From assembly GCA_937922085.1 (NCBI GenBank), contig CAKZVD010000027.1, forward strand, positions 1-64,000: 64,000 bases of DNA, read 5' to 3'. The notes under the pieces are model-generated. The model saw only the letters and a program-made list of their open reading frames with translations, ran no database searches and was not told where the DNA came from. Positions 53,811 through 62,160 of the stretch are shown here, one piece after another. Position numbers and translations under genes: made by a program. The stretch is from an uncultured Tenacibaculum sp. Its GTDB lineage: Bacteria; Bacteroidota; Bacteroidia; Flavobacteriales; Flavobacteriaceae. Positions within the stretch are counted from its first letter, which is position 1. Every line of letters starts with the position of its first letter.

Positions 53811-54188
53811 TTATTTTATTCTCCATGGTGGATTTACTCTATTTTCGCCTCCATAAAATATAATTAATTGATTGCCATCTAAATCTTTTAATCTAGCCTC
53901 TTTCCATAACCAAGTTTTATTTGTAGGTAACTCATCAAAATTAATCCCCTTTTTAATTAAAGTTTCTACATAATCATCAATATCTTCATTTTCAAAATAT
54001 ACATAAACACCAGCTCCTTTAGGTAATTCTTCTACTAAATGAATTGAAAAAGTTGCTTCGCCTTCTAAACATTTAAATCTTGCATAATTTGGTAATGCTT
54101 TAACTATTAATTGCAATCCTAGTTTTTCATAAAACACAATAGCTTTAGAGACATTTATTGAGGGTACAGTAATTTGATTTAAATTCAT
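53811..54188 (-). CDS. VOC (glyoxalase/bleomycin-resistance) family protein
   Basis: This 125-residue protein has the paired beta-alpha-beta-beta-beta modules of the VOC superfamily: the N-terminal NQITVPSINVSKAIVFYEKL then GLQLIVKALP, and LKDLDGNQLIIFYGG near the C-terminus with the usual metal-ligand Glu replaced by Ile/Phe context. Substrate and activity are unknown. It is monocistronic and ends 1 bp from the YqgE gene stop. Confidence 0.85.
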   Translation of the reverse strand: MNLNQITVPSINVSKAIVFYEKLGLQLIVKALPNYARFKCLEGEATFSIHLVEELPKGAGVYVYFENEDIDDYVETLIKKGINFDELPTNKTWLWKEARLKDLDGNQLIIFYGGENRVNPPWRIK

Positions 54189-54383
54189 ATCTATGATTTA
54201 TTTTAATGAAATTTACAAATACTCTTTATAAATTATATATTTTTAAAATACTTAAAAACTATCTCAAAATTAATCTTCTTTATTTCAAAACCCCCTTTCT
54301 TTATAAATCTACCATCCTCATCTAATTACAATTTTATAAGAAGTCGTTACCTTTTATTTATATTAGCGGAAAAATTAACTATT

Positions 54384-55157
54384 ATGATAATTAAAAAAAT
54401 TCTACCTTTCTTAGTTTTCTTGTCCATTCTTTCTTGTGAGACTTCAAAACCAAAGCATGCTGAGACAACTGAAGAAGAAATTCCTGAATGTAAAATAATG
54501 ATTGTTCTTGGTGATGACAGAAGTGGCTCTTCTCAAGGTATACAAAAATTAAATAAAGAAGATTATAAATCTATTATTAATGTTATAAACGAAAACGGAA
54601 GCGGTTATTTTTCTTCAACTATACTAGGAAATCCTGCTCCTAATTCAAAAGAAATTTTCAGATTAAAAGTAAGTGCTTTAAAACAATATAAAAACATTCT
54701 AACTTCTGAAAACCCAACTTTATCTGAACGTGCAAAGCAAAAAAAGCATAATGATAAAACAAAAGCTAAAAATGAAAAAATTAAGAAAAAGAATGCATCT
54801 AGGTTAAATACTTTCTTATCTAAAACTGTTCAAAATTCTATTTTAGCTTACAAGCCTTATAAAGGTAATGATATTACCAACATTGATTTAGCTTTTGAAC
54901 ACATAAATAAACTTTTAAAAGAACCAAAAGTAGATGACTACGATAAGGTTATGATTGTTTTATTTACAGATGGTGTTAATGAGCCTAAAAGATCTGGTAG
55001 AATTAAAGAAATTAAGAATAAATTAGAATTACCAGACAATGCTGAATTATATTTAATTGGTTGGAAAGACACTAGTGTTTTTGATGGTGTAGAAATTAAC
55101 GAATTTGAAGGTAAAGAAGGTTTTTTCAGCTATTTAGAAGATTTTGAATGCTTATAA
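54384..55157 (+). CDS. vWA-domain lipoprotein
   Basis: This 257-residue protein has a lipoprotein signal peptide with Cys18 in SILSC. A vWA-like domain then begins IMIVLGDDRSGSS, with a MIDAS-type DxSxS (Asp45, Ser47, Ser49), and later has DITNIDLAF (Thr) and IVLFTDGVNEP. A Lys-rich helical insertion (about 105-145, EKIKKKNASR) sits inside the domain. It is probably tethered in the periplasm or to the outer membrane and binds a metal-dependent partner. It is 21 bp before a membrane-protein gene and the two form an operon. Confidence 0.78.
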   Translation: MIIKKILPFLVFLSILSCETSKPKHAETTEEEIPECKIMIVLGDDRSGSSQGIQKLNKEDYKSIINVINENGSGYFSSTILGNPAPNSKEIFRLKVSALKQYKNILTSENPTLSERAKQKKHNDKTKAKNEKIKKKNASRLNTFLSKTVQNSILAYKPYKGNDITNIDLAFEHINKLLKEPKVDDYDKVMIVLFTDGVNEPKRSGRIKEIKNKLELPDNAELYLIGWKDTSVFDGVEINEFEGKEGFFSYLEDFECL

Positions 55158-55178
55158 CAAATAAAAAAATATATTAAA

Positions 55179-56315
55179 ATGATAATTAATTGGGGAAATC
55201 CATCTACAGACGAATCTGAAGATCTTTTTACAATATCTGATGAATTAGCTTCAAGAGCAAACTCTTCTTCTAAAAGAGCTAGAGACACTTTTGAAATTGT
55301 AAAACCAGATGAAGAGAAATTAAGTCAATGGGATAAAATAATGTCTAATGCTTATGTAGTTCCTTTTACTATTGCATTTGTTGTTATCTGTATATTAGAA
55401 TACTACTTTAGTAGAGAAATTTATAGAGATATTTTACCACAAGCTCCTTGGGTTATAGGTATAGGAATCATTTTTATTTCTATAGTAATTGCAGAATTAA
55501 TGGTAGGTATGCTAAGTTCTAATATTAGAAATAAACGTTTTTTTGAAGAAAAGAAAGTGGCTTCTAATTCATCTAAGCCAGATTCAGATATTAGAGATCG
55601 TATTCTTAGAGATGTTAAAGGTCAATTTTTCTTTGGTTTTATTTTATTTATAGCTATTGGAGTTGCTATCTTTTATTTTTCAAAGGAACGTGTTGCTAGA
55701 GAAATATCTGCTGGTATTAGAGAATCTGCTTTTGGTATTCAAGATATATTACCTGTTCTATTTTATGTTTTAGAGGTATTAGCTGGTTTATTTGTTTTTT
55801 ACCTATTTAAAAGATCTGTATTGGCTTATAAAAATTATAGAAACAGAAAAAAATATAGTAAGGAAGTAGAAATTTCTAGATCTAATACAAGCGAATCTTG
55901 TAAATATTTTGACGATGCCGAAAAAAAAGGATACAATACTTTTTTAGATGATGTAAGTAACAATATTCATCTTGGTTTTTATAGAAACAAACATCAAAAC
56001 ACCAATCAACAGTATTTAAATTACGTAAATGAACCTGAGAAGGAATTACAAACTTTTACAGCAAAATTTAAAGATGCTAATGGTTATGCTCTTCAAGTTA
56101 CTGTAGATGCCTTAACAGAATATAAATTTAAAGAAAGTAAAACTAGTAATTCTGAAGGTGTTATTGAAATGGATTTTAACTCATATCCTGAAGATCAAAT
56201 AAAACAATTTAGAATTACCTACTTCGGTAAAGACAATAAAGAAAAACAAGTAGAAGAAATTTCTGGTAATTATTCTTTAAACAACACTAATTTGTATGAA
56301 ATAATCTTGAAATAG
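55179..56315 (+). CDS. four-helix membrane protein paired with the vWA lipoprotein
   Basis: This 378-residue protein has a soluble N-terminus of about 55 residues, hydrophobic segments at about 58-76, 90-112, 148-168 and 188-210, and a cytoplasmic or periplasmic C-terminal domain. The last 90 residues look like a beta-sandwich (TFTAKFKDANGYALQVTVDA). I recognise no family. Co-transcription with the vWA lipoprotein suggests that the two act together. Confidence 0.72.
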   Translation: MIINWGNPSTDESEDLFTISDELASRANSSSKRARDTFEIVKPDEEKLSQWDKIMSNAYVVPFTIAFVVICILEYYFSREIYRDILPQAPWVIGIGIIFISIVIAELMVGMLSSNIRNKRFFEEKKVASNSSKPDSDIRDRILRDVKGQFFFGFILFIAIGVAIFYFSKERVAREISAGIRESAFGIQDILPVLFYVLEVLAGLFVFYLFKRSVLAYKNYRNRKKYSKEVEISRSNTSESCKYFDDAEKKGYNTFLDDVSNNIHLGFYRNKHQNTNQQYLNYVNEPEKELQTFTAKFKDANGYALQVTVDALTEYKFKESKTSNSEGVIEMDFNSYPEDQIKQFRITYFGKDNKEKQVEEISGNYSLNNTNLYEIILK

Positions 56316-56340
56316 TATTTTCATTCATATTTTTCTTATT

Positions 56341-56387
56341 AAAAGAGAACCCTCATACGTTTTTAAAACATATGAGGGTTCTCTTTT
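56341..56387. terminator. terminator after the vWA/membrane operon
   Basis: AAAAGAGAACCCTCATA (56341-56357) and TATGAGGGTTCTCTTTT (56371-56387), perfect 17-bp arms with A/T runs; works in both directions. Confidence 0.9.
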
Positions 56388-56514
56388 AATAAAAATCAAC
56401 TCATCATATATAATTCTTCCAATCACCTTTGTAAACTCTTCTTTTGACTAATATTTTATTTTAAATCGCTTAATTACTATTAAATTAAATGTAGTAACAT
56501 AAAATATTAACATC

Positions 56515-56664
56515 ATGAAAAGTAATCCAGTAAAAGTAAAGTTTGTAAAAAGTTATGGTAATATATTTGAAGTAAAATTCTCAGATCTTGATATTCCCAT
56601 GACAATTAATAAATATTATTATCAAAAAATGGTAAATAGCCCTAAAGAATTTTTGTTTATTTAA
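56515..56664 (+). CDS. 49-residue small protein
   Basis: ATG 56515 to TAA 56664. It begins MKSNPVKVKFVKSYGNIFEV and continues KFSDLDIPMTINKYYYQKM. It is basic and likely to form a short beta-sheet. The amino-acid composition is protein-like, and its stop overlaps the end of the convergent aminotransferase gene by 4 bp. No family recognised. Confidence 0.55.
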   Translation: MKSNPVKVKFVKSYGNIFEVKFSDLDIPMTINKYYYQKMVNSPKEFLFI

Positions 56665-57488
56665 CTCGTTAAAGTTAATATATTTAAGCTTTTATTAATT
56701 TTATTTACAATATCAAGTTTGAATTCTTTTTTCCTATAATTGGTAACAGGTTGTATTCCTACAATTGCATTGGTTATAAAAACCTCATCTGCTTTTTGAA
56801 TTTCAAAAGGAGAAATACTAGTTTCTTCAATTGTGTAATCGGGGTGTTTTTCTAAAATTTCTATCACTTTTTTTCTAGTGATTCCTTTTATACACCCTTC
56901 AGATAATGCTGGGGTTTTAATGATATTATCTTTAATTACAAAAATATTACCATTTGTAACTTCTGCAACTCCTTTTCTCTCATTTAACAAAATACAATTA
57001 TCTAAATCATTTTCATCAGCAAAAATAGAGGCTACAGTATTTAGCATTCTATTAGTTGTTTTAACTGTCGATAATAAACCACTATAATTATAAAAATCTT
57101 TATATAAATCTATTTTATACTCTTCTTTTACTAAGATTTTGATTTCTTTTACATCTATTAAATAATCAATTTCATTAGTTTTAGGAGTATATAACCCTCC
57201 GTCTTTTCTAAAAATATTTAAACGAACTCTAAATATAGTTCCTTGAACCCCTTTAATTGTTTTCTTTATTTCTTCTTCTAAAAATTCAAATGTAAACTTC
57301 ATTGGTATTTTCATACGCAACATTCGCATTGAAGCCATTAATCGAAAGTAATGATCTTCAAAAAATACAATTTTTCCATTTTGTACTTTAATTGTTTCAA
57401 AAATTCCATCTCCATATTTAAAAGCTCGATTCTCATGAGTCAAATCTAATTCAGATGGTTCAATTAAATTTCCGTTGTAGTTTAACAT
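56661..57488 (-). CDS. class IV PLP aminotransferase (aminodeoxychorismate lyase/BCAT-like)
   Basis: This 275-residue PLP enzyme of fold type IV has the N-terminal NRAFKYGDGIFETIKVQNGK (residues 21-40), the PLP-binding Lys in STVKTTNRM (about 136-144), NCILLNERKGVAEVTNGNIF with the conserved Glu, and KGITRKKVIEIL. Candidates are 4-amino-4-deoxychorismate lyase (pabC, folate) or a branched-chain or D-amino-acid aminotransferase. The shape of the active-site loop does not decide between them. It is downstream of the START-like gene. Confidence 0.87.
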   Translation of the reverse strand: MLNYNGNLIEPSELDLTHENRAFKYGDGIFETIKVQNGKIVFFEDHYFRLMASMRMLRMKIPMKFTFEFLEEEIKKTIKGVQGTIFRVRLNIFRKDGGLYTPKTNEIDYLIDVKEIKILVKEEYKIDLYKDFYNYSGLLSTVKTTNRMLNTVASIFADENDLDNCILLNERKGVAEVTNGNIFVIKDNIIKTPALSEGCIKGITRKKVIEILEKHPDYTIEETSISPFEIQKADEVFITNAIVGIQPVTNYRKKEFKLDIVNKINKSLNILTLTS

Positions 57489-57541
57489 TTATAAAAAATT
57501 AGAATGCAAAATTACTAAATTCTAAATGCATAGACATAAAA

Positions 57542-57562
57542 AACTCGGCATTTAGCCGAGTT
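57542..57562 (-). terminator. terminator of the START-like gene
   Basis: AACTCGGC (57542-57549) and GCCGAGTT (57555-57562). On the minus strand it is followed by TTTTTTA, 20 bp after the stop. Confidence 0.85.
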
Positions 57563-57582
57563 GATTTTATTCTTACTTTTTA

Positions 57583-57966
57583 TTAAGCTCCTATTAAATG
57601 TCTTAATTCATCTATTTGGTTTTTCCATAACATTTTTGCTTCTTCAGCATCATCTTCGTCATCAGCGAAATCTGTTATTATTAACGCTACATCGTTCGTT
57701 AAAGGATCTACTTGAATTTTAAATTCAAAGTAACTATCATCTCCTTCACTTTCTGTCCATTTGTACTTTACACGTTCATCTGTCTTTTTAGTTATAACAG
57801 TGGCTTCTTCTTCACTGTCATCCCATAAAAACGTGATGATCTTTCCTCTTGAATTCACTCTATCTGCAAACCATTCTTCTAAACCTGAAGGTGTTGCAAA
57901 ATATTGATATAATAGAGCTGGGGATGCATGTACAGGAATTTCTAATTCGAATTTAACTTTACTCAT
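57583..57966 (-). CDS. Bacteroidetes START-like domain protein
   Basis: This 127-residue SRPBCC-fold protein has the pattern FELEIPVHASPALLYQYF, SGLEEWFADRV and VALIITDFADDEDD, as in the START-like/AHSA1-related family typical of Bacteroidetes. It has a very acidic C-terminal half. It probably binds a hydrophobic ligand. It is cytoplasmic and monocistronic. Confidence 0.9.
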   Translation of the reverse strand: MSKVKFELEIPVHASPALLYQYFATPSGLEEWFADRVNSRGKIITFLWDDSEEEATVITKKTDERVKYKWTESEGDDSYFEFKIQVDPLTNDVALIITDFADDEDDAEEAKMLWKNQIDELRHLIGA

Positions 57967-58030
57967 TTACATTATGGTTTGGGTTACAATATATATAAAT
58001 ATTCTTTTTAAAAAAAATACCTTTTATTTA

Positions 58031-58060
58031 TTGTTAGTACTAAAAAAAGATATATATTTG
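58031..58060 (+). promoter_or_regulatory. promoter of tRNA-Met
   Basis: TTG (58031-58033), 19 nt, then TATATTTG (58053-58060): a perfect Bacteroidetes consensus, 11 bp before the mature tRNA 5' end. Confidence 0.85.
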
Positions 58061-58071
58061 CACCCGCAAAT

Positions 58072-58145
58072 GGCGAGGTAGCTCAGTTGGTTAGAGCGCA
58101 GGATTCATAACCCTGAGGTCGGCAGTTCAAATCTGCTCTTCGCTA
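58072..58145 (+). tRNA. tRNA-Met (anticodon CAT)
   Basis: This 74-nt cloverleaf has acceptor arm GGCGAGG/CTTCGCT (two G-T pairs), D-arm GCTC/GAGC with AGTTGGTTA, anticodon loop TTCATAA in CAGGA/CCCTG (one A-C mismatch at the loop), and T-arm GGCAG/CTGCT with TTCAAAT. The unpaired discriminator is A and CCA is not encoded. A 1-72 pair of G-T and the general form fit elongator Met. The same anticodon is used by Ile2 precursors, which cannot be excluded. Confidence 0.95.
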
Positions 58146-58150
58146 CATAT

Positions 58151-58193
58151 AAACTCTGAATTAAGTAATTATATTACTTATTCAGAGTTTTTC
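58151..58193 (+). terminator. terminator after tRNA-Met
   Basis: AAACTCTGAATTAAGTAAT and ATTACTTATTCAGAGTTT arms (58151-58190) with a T-run, directly after the tRNA. Confidence 0.85.
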
Positions 58194-58316
58194 ATTTAAG
58201 ACTATATATTAACATATATTTAACTATCTCCCCCTACATCTAAACTAAAAAGAAACGTTTTACCTTTATTATTATAATAAATCAAAAAAGTAAATGTAAC
58301 AATAGTATATTCTCAT

Positions 58317-58961
58317 TTATTCTCTTATATATTTCTTTTTTAATGCATACTTTGTTAATCCAGCTAAATTTCTAACATTAAGTTTAGCAATTAAATTTCT
58401 TCTATAACTCTCTATAGTGTTTTTACTTAAGTTTAACTTACTCGCAATCTCTAAAGAAGTAAACTCTTGAGCCACTAAACTAATTACATCAATTTCTCTT
58501 TGAGTTAATTTAACCTCTTCTTCTTTCTTTTTTGATAGCTTACTTTTAAAATAAATATCTTTTATCTCTCTAGAAAAATACTTCTCCCCTTTCAATATAG
58601 TTTGAATAGCTAATAGAAGTTCTTGTTTTTCTGTATTCTTTGGAACATAACCATCAACCTCATTATTCATAAGTTCCTCTATAATTTCAGGTTCATTAAG
58701 CATACTAACTACTAATACTTTTACATTTGGATATTTTTTTCGTATTTCCTTATTAAAAGTGACCCCATCTATCTCTGGCATAGAAATATCTGTTATAATT
58801 AAATCTATTTTTTCTTTAGAATTTATTTCTAAATATTTAATTATAGTTTTAGCTTTTGTAGTTGTTAATACAATGTTATAATCACTTTCAAAACTCAAAA
58901 TACTAATTAAGCCATCCAAAAACATCTTATGATCATCTACAATCATTAAGTTATACTTCAT
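58317..58961 (-). CDS. NarL/FixJ-family response regulator
   Basis: This 214-residue protein has a receiver domain with the acidic pocket VDDH and phospho-acceptor Asp58 (IITDISMPEIDG). A LuxR-type HTH follows (about 148-210: LTQREIDVISLVAQEFTSLE then IASKLNLSKNTIESYRRNL). Its start overlaps the sensor kinase gene by 11 bp, so the two are a cognate pair. The regulon is unknown. Confidence 0.93.
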   Translation of the reverse strand: MKYNLMIVDDHKMFLDGLISILSFESDYNIVLTTTKAKTIIKYLEINSKEKIDLIITDISMPEIDGVTFNKEIRKKYPNVKVLVVSMLNEPEIIEELMNNEVDGYVPKNTEKQELLLAIQTILKGEKYFSREIKDIYFKSKLSKKKEEEVKLTQREIDVISLVAQEFTSLEIASKLNLSKNTIESYRRNLIAKLNVRNLAGLTKYALKKKYIRE

Positions 58962-61095
58962 TGTTTATGTTTATTAAAATAGGAATTCCTATATTTACTA
59001 TTGTACCTCTATCAATTACAGAATCAATTTCAAAAATCCCCTTAAACTCCTTAAGTCTATTTTTAATATTTTGAAAACCGATACCATCTTTATTTATTAT
59101 TGAATCAAAACCAACTCCATTATCTTCAAATAAAATATTTAACTCTCCTTCAACTAAATTCATTTGCAATTCTATAAAAGTTGCTTTGGCATATTTTAAT
59201 GTATTTGTTGTTAATTCTTGAATAATTTTGAATATTTCTATTTGTAAATTTTGATTTAACAAATTAACTTCTTTTCTAGGGAAAACAACAAAAGAACAAT
59301 TAGCTCCCCAGATACTATTAATGTACTCTTCTAACACATCACAAAAGTTATTTTCATTAAAACTTTTACCCGTTAAATTATGAGAAAAATCACGTACCTG
59401 TTCATACGTATTATCAATTTGAGCATTTATAGAAGTTAACTCTACTTTTTCATCACTTCTAAAATTATTTACTTTTATTTTTATGGCTGCTAAGTTACCT
59501 CCAATACTATCATGTAACTCTTGTGCTATACGTTTTCTCTCTTTATCTTGAGCACTTACAGAGGCTTTAATAACTTTTAATTCTTGTTCTTTAATAAGGT
59601 TTGAAATTTTTTGATTACTTACTTCTCTTTCTTTTTTTGTTAGTTCACTTTGAGTTTGAAGTTTTTGATAATAAATAACTAACAGACCTACAATAGGTAT
59701 TAGAAAAATTAAAAAAGAATATAATATTATATTTCTTATACTTTTTTCTTTTTCTAACTCAATATTTTGAAAATCTTTATCTTTTTTTAATACTATAATT
59801 TCATTACGCTTTTTTTCAGCTGTATTTTCAAATGCTAAAATTTTATTTTCATTTTCTTTTTCTTCTATTTTTTGTTTTAGCTTTAAATTCTCCAGTACTT
59901 CTTTTTGATTTTTTAATTCTAAAAGCTTACTATAATTTTCTTTTTGTAATAGTTTTATCTCTTTTTCTTTTTGCAAAGTTTTATACTTAACTTCTAATTC
60001 ATTAATTTCTTTATCTTTTTGCAATTTATTTATTGAATCTTGTATTGTAAATGACTTATTAGCAAATTGAAAAACTTTTCTATAATCATTCTTTTCCATA
60101 TAAATTTTTTTCAATTCATCATATATCAATTTTTGCTGATCTAAATATCCAAAATTTACTGCATCTACTAAACTGAGAGAAAACATAAGTTCTGCTTCTT
60201 TATATTTTTTCAATTCAGAATAAACACTTCCTATATTAAAATTCCCTAAAACAATAAGTTTTTTATATCCTTTTTGTTTTGATAGTTGAATCGCTTCTTT
60301 ATACAACAAAATAGCTTTTTCTATATTGTTTTGTTCCTGATAACTTACGGCTAAATCTAATTTTATCACAGCAATAGCATAATCATTATTTTTAATAATT
60401 TTTAAAGCCTCCTCATAAAATTTATTTGAAGATTTATAGTCATTAAGTAATGAATATATAGCTCCTAAATTTATATAACTTGCATACCTAATTTCATTAT
60501 CTCCTTTATAAGTTAAACATTCTTTAAAAAATTTTAATGCTTTCTTATAATCTTTCTTTTCCATATAAACACGAGCCAATCCATGAATATGGGTATAATA
60601 TTTTTTTTCTTCATTATATTTCTCACTAACTTTCACTCCTTTAATATGCCATTTAAGACTCTCATTAAACAATCCTTTTGTTGTATTGCAAATAGCCATT
60701 GAGTTATAAGCAAAACTTAATGCTCTATTTTTTATAGAATCATTTTTAATATTTTTAGAATGAAAAATTGCTTTTTGCGCATAATATGAAGAGGAATCTA
60801 TTAATTGTTTTTTATTAAAATAAGTACCTAATAACAAATATGAATTAACCTTAAGAATAGAACCAATTTTTTTCCTTTTCAATATTCTATGAAGCATAAT
60901 GTAAGCCTCTTCTATTTTATTATTATTCAATAGAAAAAGAGCTCTATTTATTATATCTTTTCTATTATACTCACCCTTTAAACCCTTTGAAAAATCTGTT
61001 TTTTCAAACTGTGCCTGATTTATAAAAGGCAAAATATAAAAAGTAACTAAAATAAATTTAAGTAACAACTGAGGCATATAAACAAATATATTCAT
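58951..61095 (-). CDS. TPR-containing HisKA_3 sensor histidine kinase
   Basis: This 714-residue protein has a signal segment (about 8-28). TPRs cover about 60-345 (for example YINLGAIYSLLNDYKSSNKF), then come long coiled coils (about 355-465) and one membrane helix (about 474-494). A HisKA_3 domain with the H-box ERKRIAQELHDSIGG (His528) and HATPase_c (about 610-712: LTTNTLKYAKA, FEDNGVGFDS, GIGFQNIKNRL) follow. It is the typical NarX-like partner of the NarL-type regulator at 58317. The stimulus is unknown. Confidence 0.92.
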   Translation of the reverse strand: MNIFVYMPQLLLKFILVTFYILPFINQAQFEKTDFSKGLKGEYNRKDIINRALFLLNNNKIEEAYIMLHRILKRKKIGSILKVNSYLLLGTYFNKKQLIDSSSYYAQKAIFHSKNIKNDSIKNRALSFAYNSMAICNTTKGLFNESLKWHIKGVKVSEKYNEEKKYYTHIHGLARVYMEKKDYKKALKFFKECLTYKGDNEIRYASYINLGAIYSLLNDYKSSNKFYEEALKIIKNNDYAIAVIKLDLAVSYQEQNNIEKAILLYKEAIQLSKQKGYKKLIVLGNFNIGSVYSELKKYKEAELMFSLSLVDAVNFGYLDQQKLIYDELKKIYMEKNDYRKVFQFANKSFTIQDSINKLQKDKEINELEVKYKTLQKEKEIKLLQKENYSKLLELKNQKEVLENLKLKQKIEEKENENKILAFENTAEKKRNEIIVLKKDKDFQNIELEKEKSIRNIILYSFLIFLIPIVGLLVIYYQKLQTQSELTKKEREVSNQKISNLIKEQELKVIKASVSAQDKERKRIAQELHDSIGGNLAAIKIKVNNFRSDEKVELTSINAQIDNTYEQVRDFSHNLTGKSFNENNFCDVLEEYINSIWGANCSFVVFPRKEVNLLNQNLQIEIFKIIQELTTNTLKYAKATFIELQMNLVEGELNILFEDNGVGFDSIINKDGIGFQNIKNRLKEFKGIFEIDSVIDRGTIVNIGIPILININNEV

Positions 61096-61188
61096 TTTAA
61101 TAACATTTTACACTCTACAAAAACATATACAAAAGTAAAAATCATTGAAAATTTCACTTTTCAATTGTTTAACTTTTTAGACAAGCAA

Positions 61189-61216
61189 ACACCCTTCTCT
61201 ATCAAGAGAAAGGTGT
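61189..61216. repeat. 12-bp hairpin between kinase and small membrane gene
   Basis: ACACCCTTCTCT and AGAGAAAGGTGT pair with a 4-base loop (one internal mismatch). It is downstream of the minus-strand membrane gene; the U-tract on that strand is poor, so it may be a weak terminator. Confidence 0.45.
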
Positions 61217-61288
61217 AAAAAAATTGTAATTAAACGTATTCAACTCACTTTATTACAATATAAAAAAGGTATAAATATTCAATTGTTT

Positions 61289-61708
61289 TTATAAAAACAA
61301 AAATGAAGCTATAATCATCCACGCTCCTACTACTAAACCTATAAGCCCTAAAAAACCTTGTTTTGGAGCTAACTTCTCTCTTAATCGATTTCCTTTTTCT
61401 TCACCTGCTGGTGTTCTTGATAAAACATATTTGTTAATTAATCCAAAACCTAGCATAAACCCCAAAACAGCTTCAATAAAATTCCCAGCTAATAATGTGA
61501 TCCACCATACCGGATAAATAGTTAGTCCTTTTAAATTTAACAACGAAGAAACAACTCCCCAAACTCCCCAAAAACAAAAAGCAAACCCTATCCAGCCTTG
61601 GTAAGGTTCTACCTTTTCAAGAAGTTCTTTTGCATTTGGTTTTTTAGATAATAATAATGACGGTACCGCCATTATACTTAATAAAATTAATGTAATACCC
61701 CAAATCAT
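61289..61708 (-). CDS. small four-helix membrane protein
   Basis: This 139-residue protein has four hydrophobic segments (about 2-20, 36-60, 66-88 and 115-138) and the loop [20 protein letters not shown] then APKQG between the third and fourth. The repeated patterns [13 protein letters not shown] and [13 protein letters not shown] suggest an internal duplication of a two-helix unit. The family is not recognised and it is probably an inner-membrane protein. A 193-bp gap separates it from the kinase gene. Confidence 0.78.
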   Translation of the reverse strand: MIWGITLILLSIMAVPSLLLSKKPNAKELLEKVEPYQGWIGFAFCFWGVWGVVSSLLNLKGLTIYPVWWITLLAGNFIEAVLGFMLGFGLINKYVLSRTPAGEEKGNRLREKLAPKQGFLGLIGLVVGAWMIIASFLFL

Positions 61709-62160
61709 ATTTTTTAGTTTTAAAAATTAATATTCTTTTATGTGATTTTCTTTATAAATAAAAAATTGTATTCATGTTTCTTAAATCACACTGCAAAGAT
61801 TAAATACAACCTCAAAAAAAAAAACACTGTTTTTAATAAAAAACACCCCCTTGTTTACAAGGGGGTAACTATACCAATATACTACAGTTTATAATGACTC
61901 TTCTATCAAGAAAGGTAAATAATTTTGCGCTTTATAGTTAATTATTTCAAACATGAAAAGAATTAATAAAACAATAACACATTTAAAACTGGAGTATTAC
62001 TAATTGTAATGCTTTTATATAAAAATAGTATTTCAGTAAAATAATTTTATTATAAAAGTCTTGATAAAATCCTTTTAAACAACATCAAAAGTTTTACCTC
62101 TGAATAAATATACATAGCAATTTTCCCTTCTTACCAAGAATGGATACAAGAACTTAAATT
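61709..62160. other. 452-bp gene-free region with an orphan minus-strand terminator
   Basis: No coding frame of note. It contains the perfect stem at 61845-61866 and a -7-like TAATTTTG at 61920-61927, about 240 bp before the FG-GAP gene and without a matching -33 element. Confidence 0.6.
61845..61866 (-). terminator. orphan minus-strand terminator
   Basis: ACCCCCTTG (61845-61853) and CAAGGGGGT (61858-61866), perfect 9-bp GC-rich arms with a 4-base loop. On the minus strand it is followed by GTTTTTTATT. No minus-strand gene lies immediately upstream of it (61867-62160 is gene-free and then the plus-strand gene starts). Confidence 0.65.

Noticed and set aside
58072..58145. tRNA-Met as an attachment site for a mobile element.
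   Set aside because: No integrase, no 3'-end duplication and ordinary genes on both sides.
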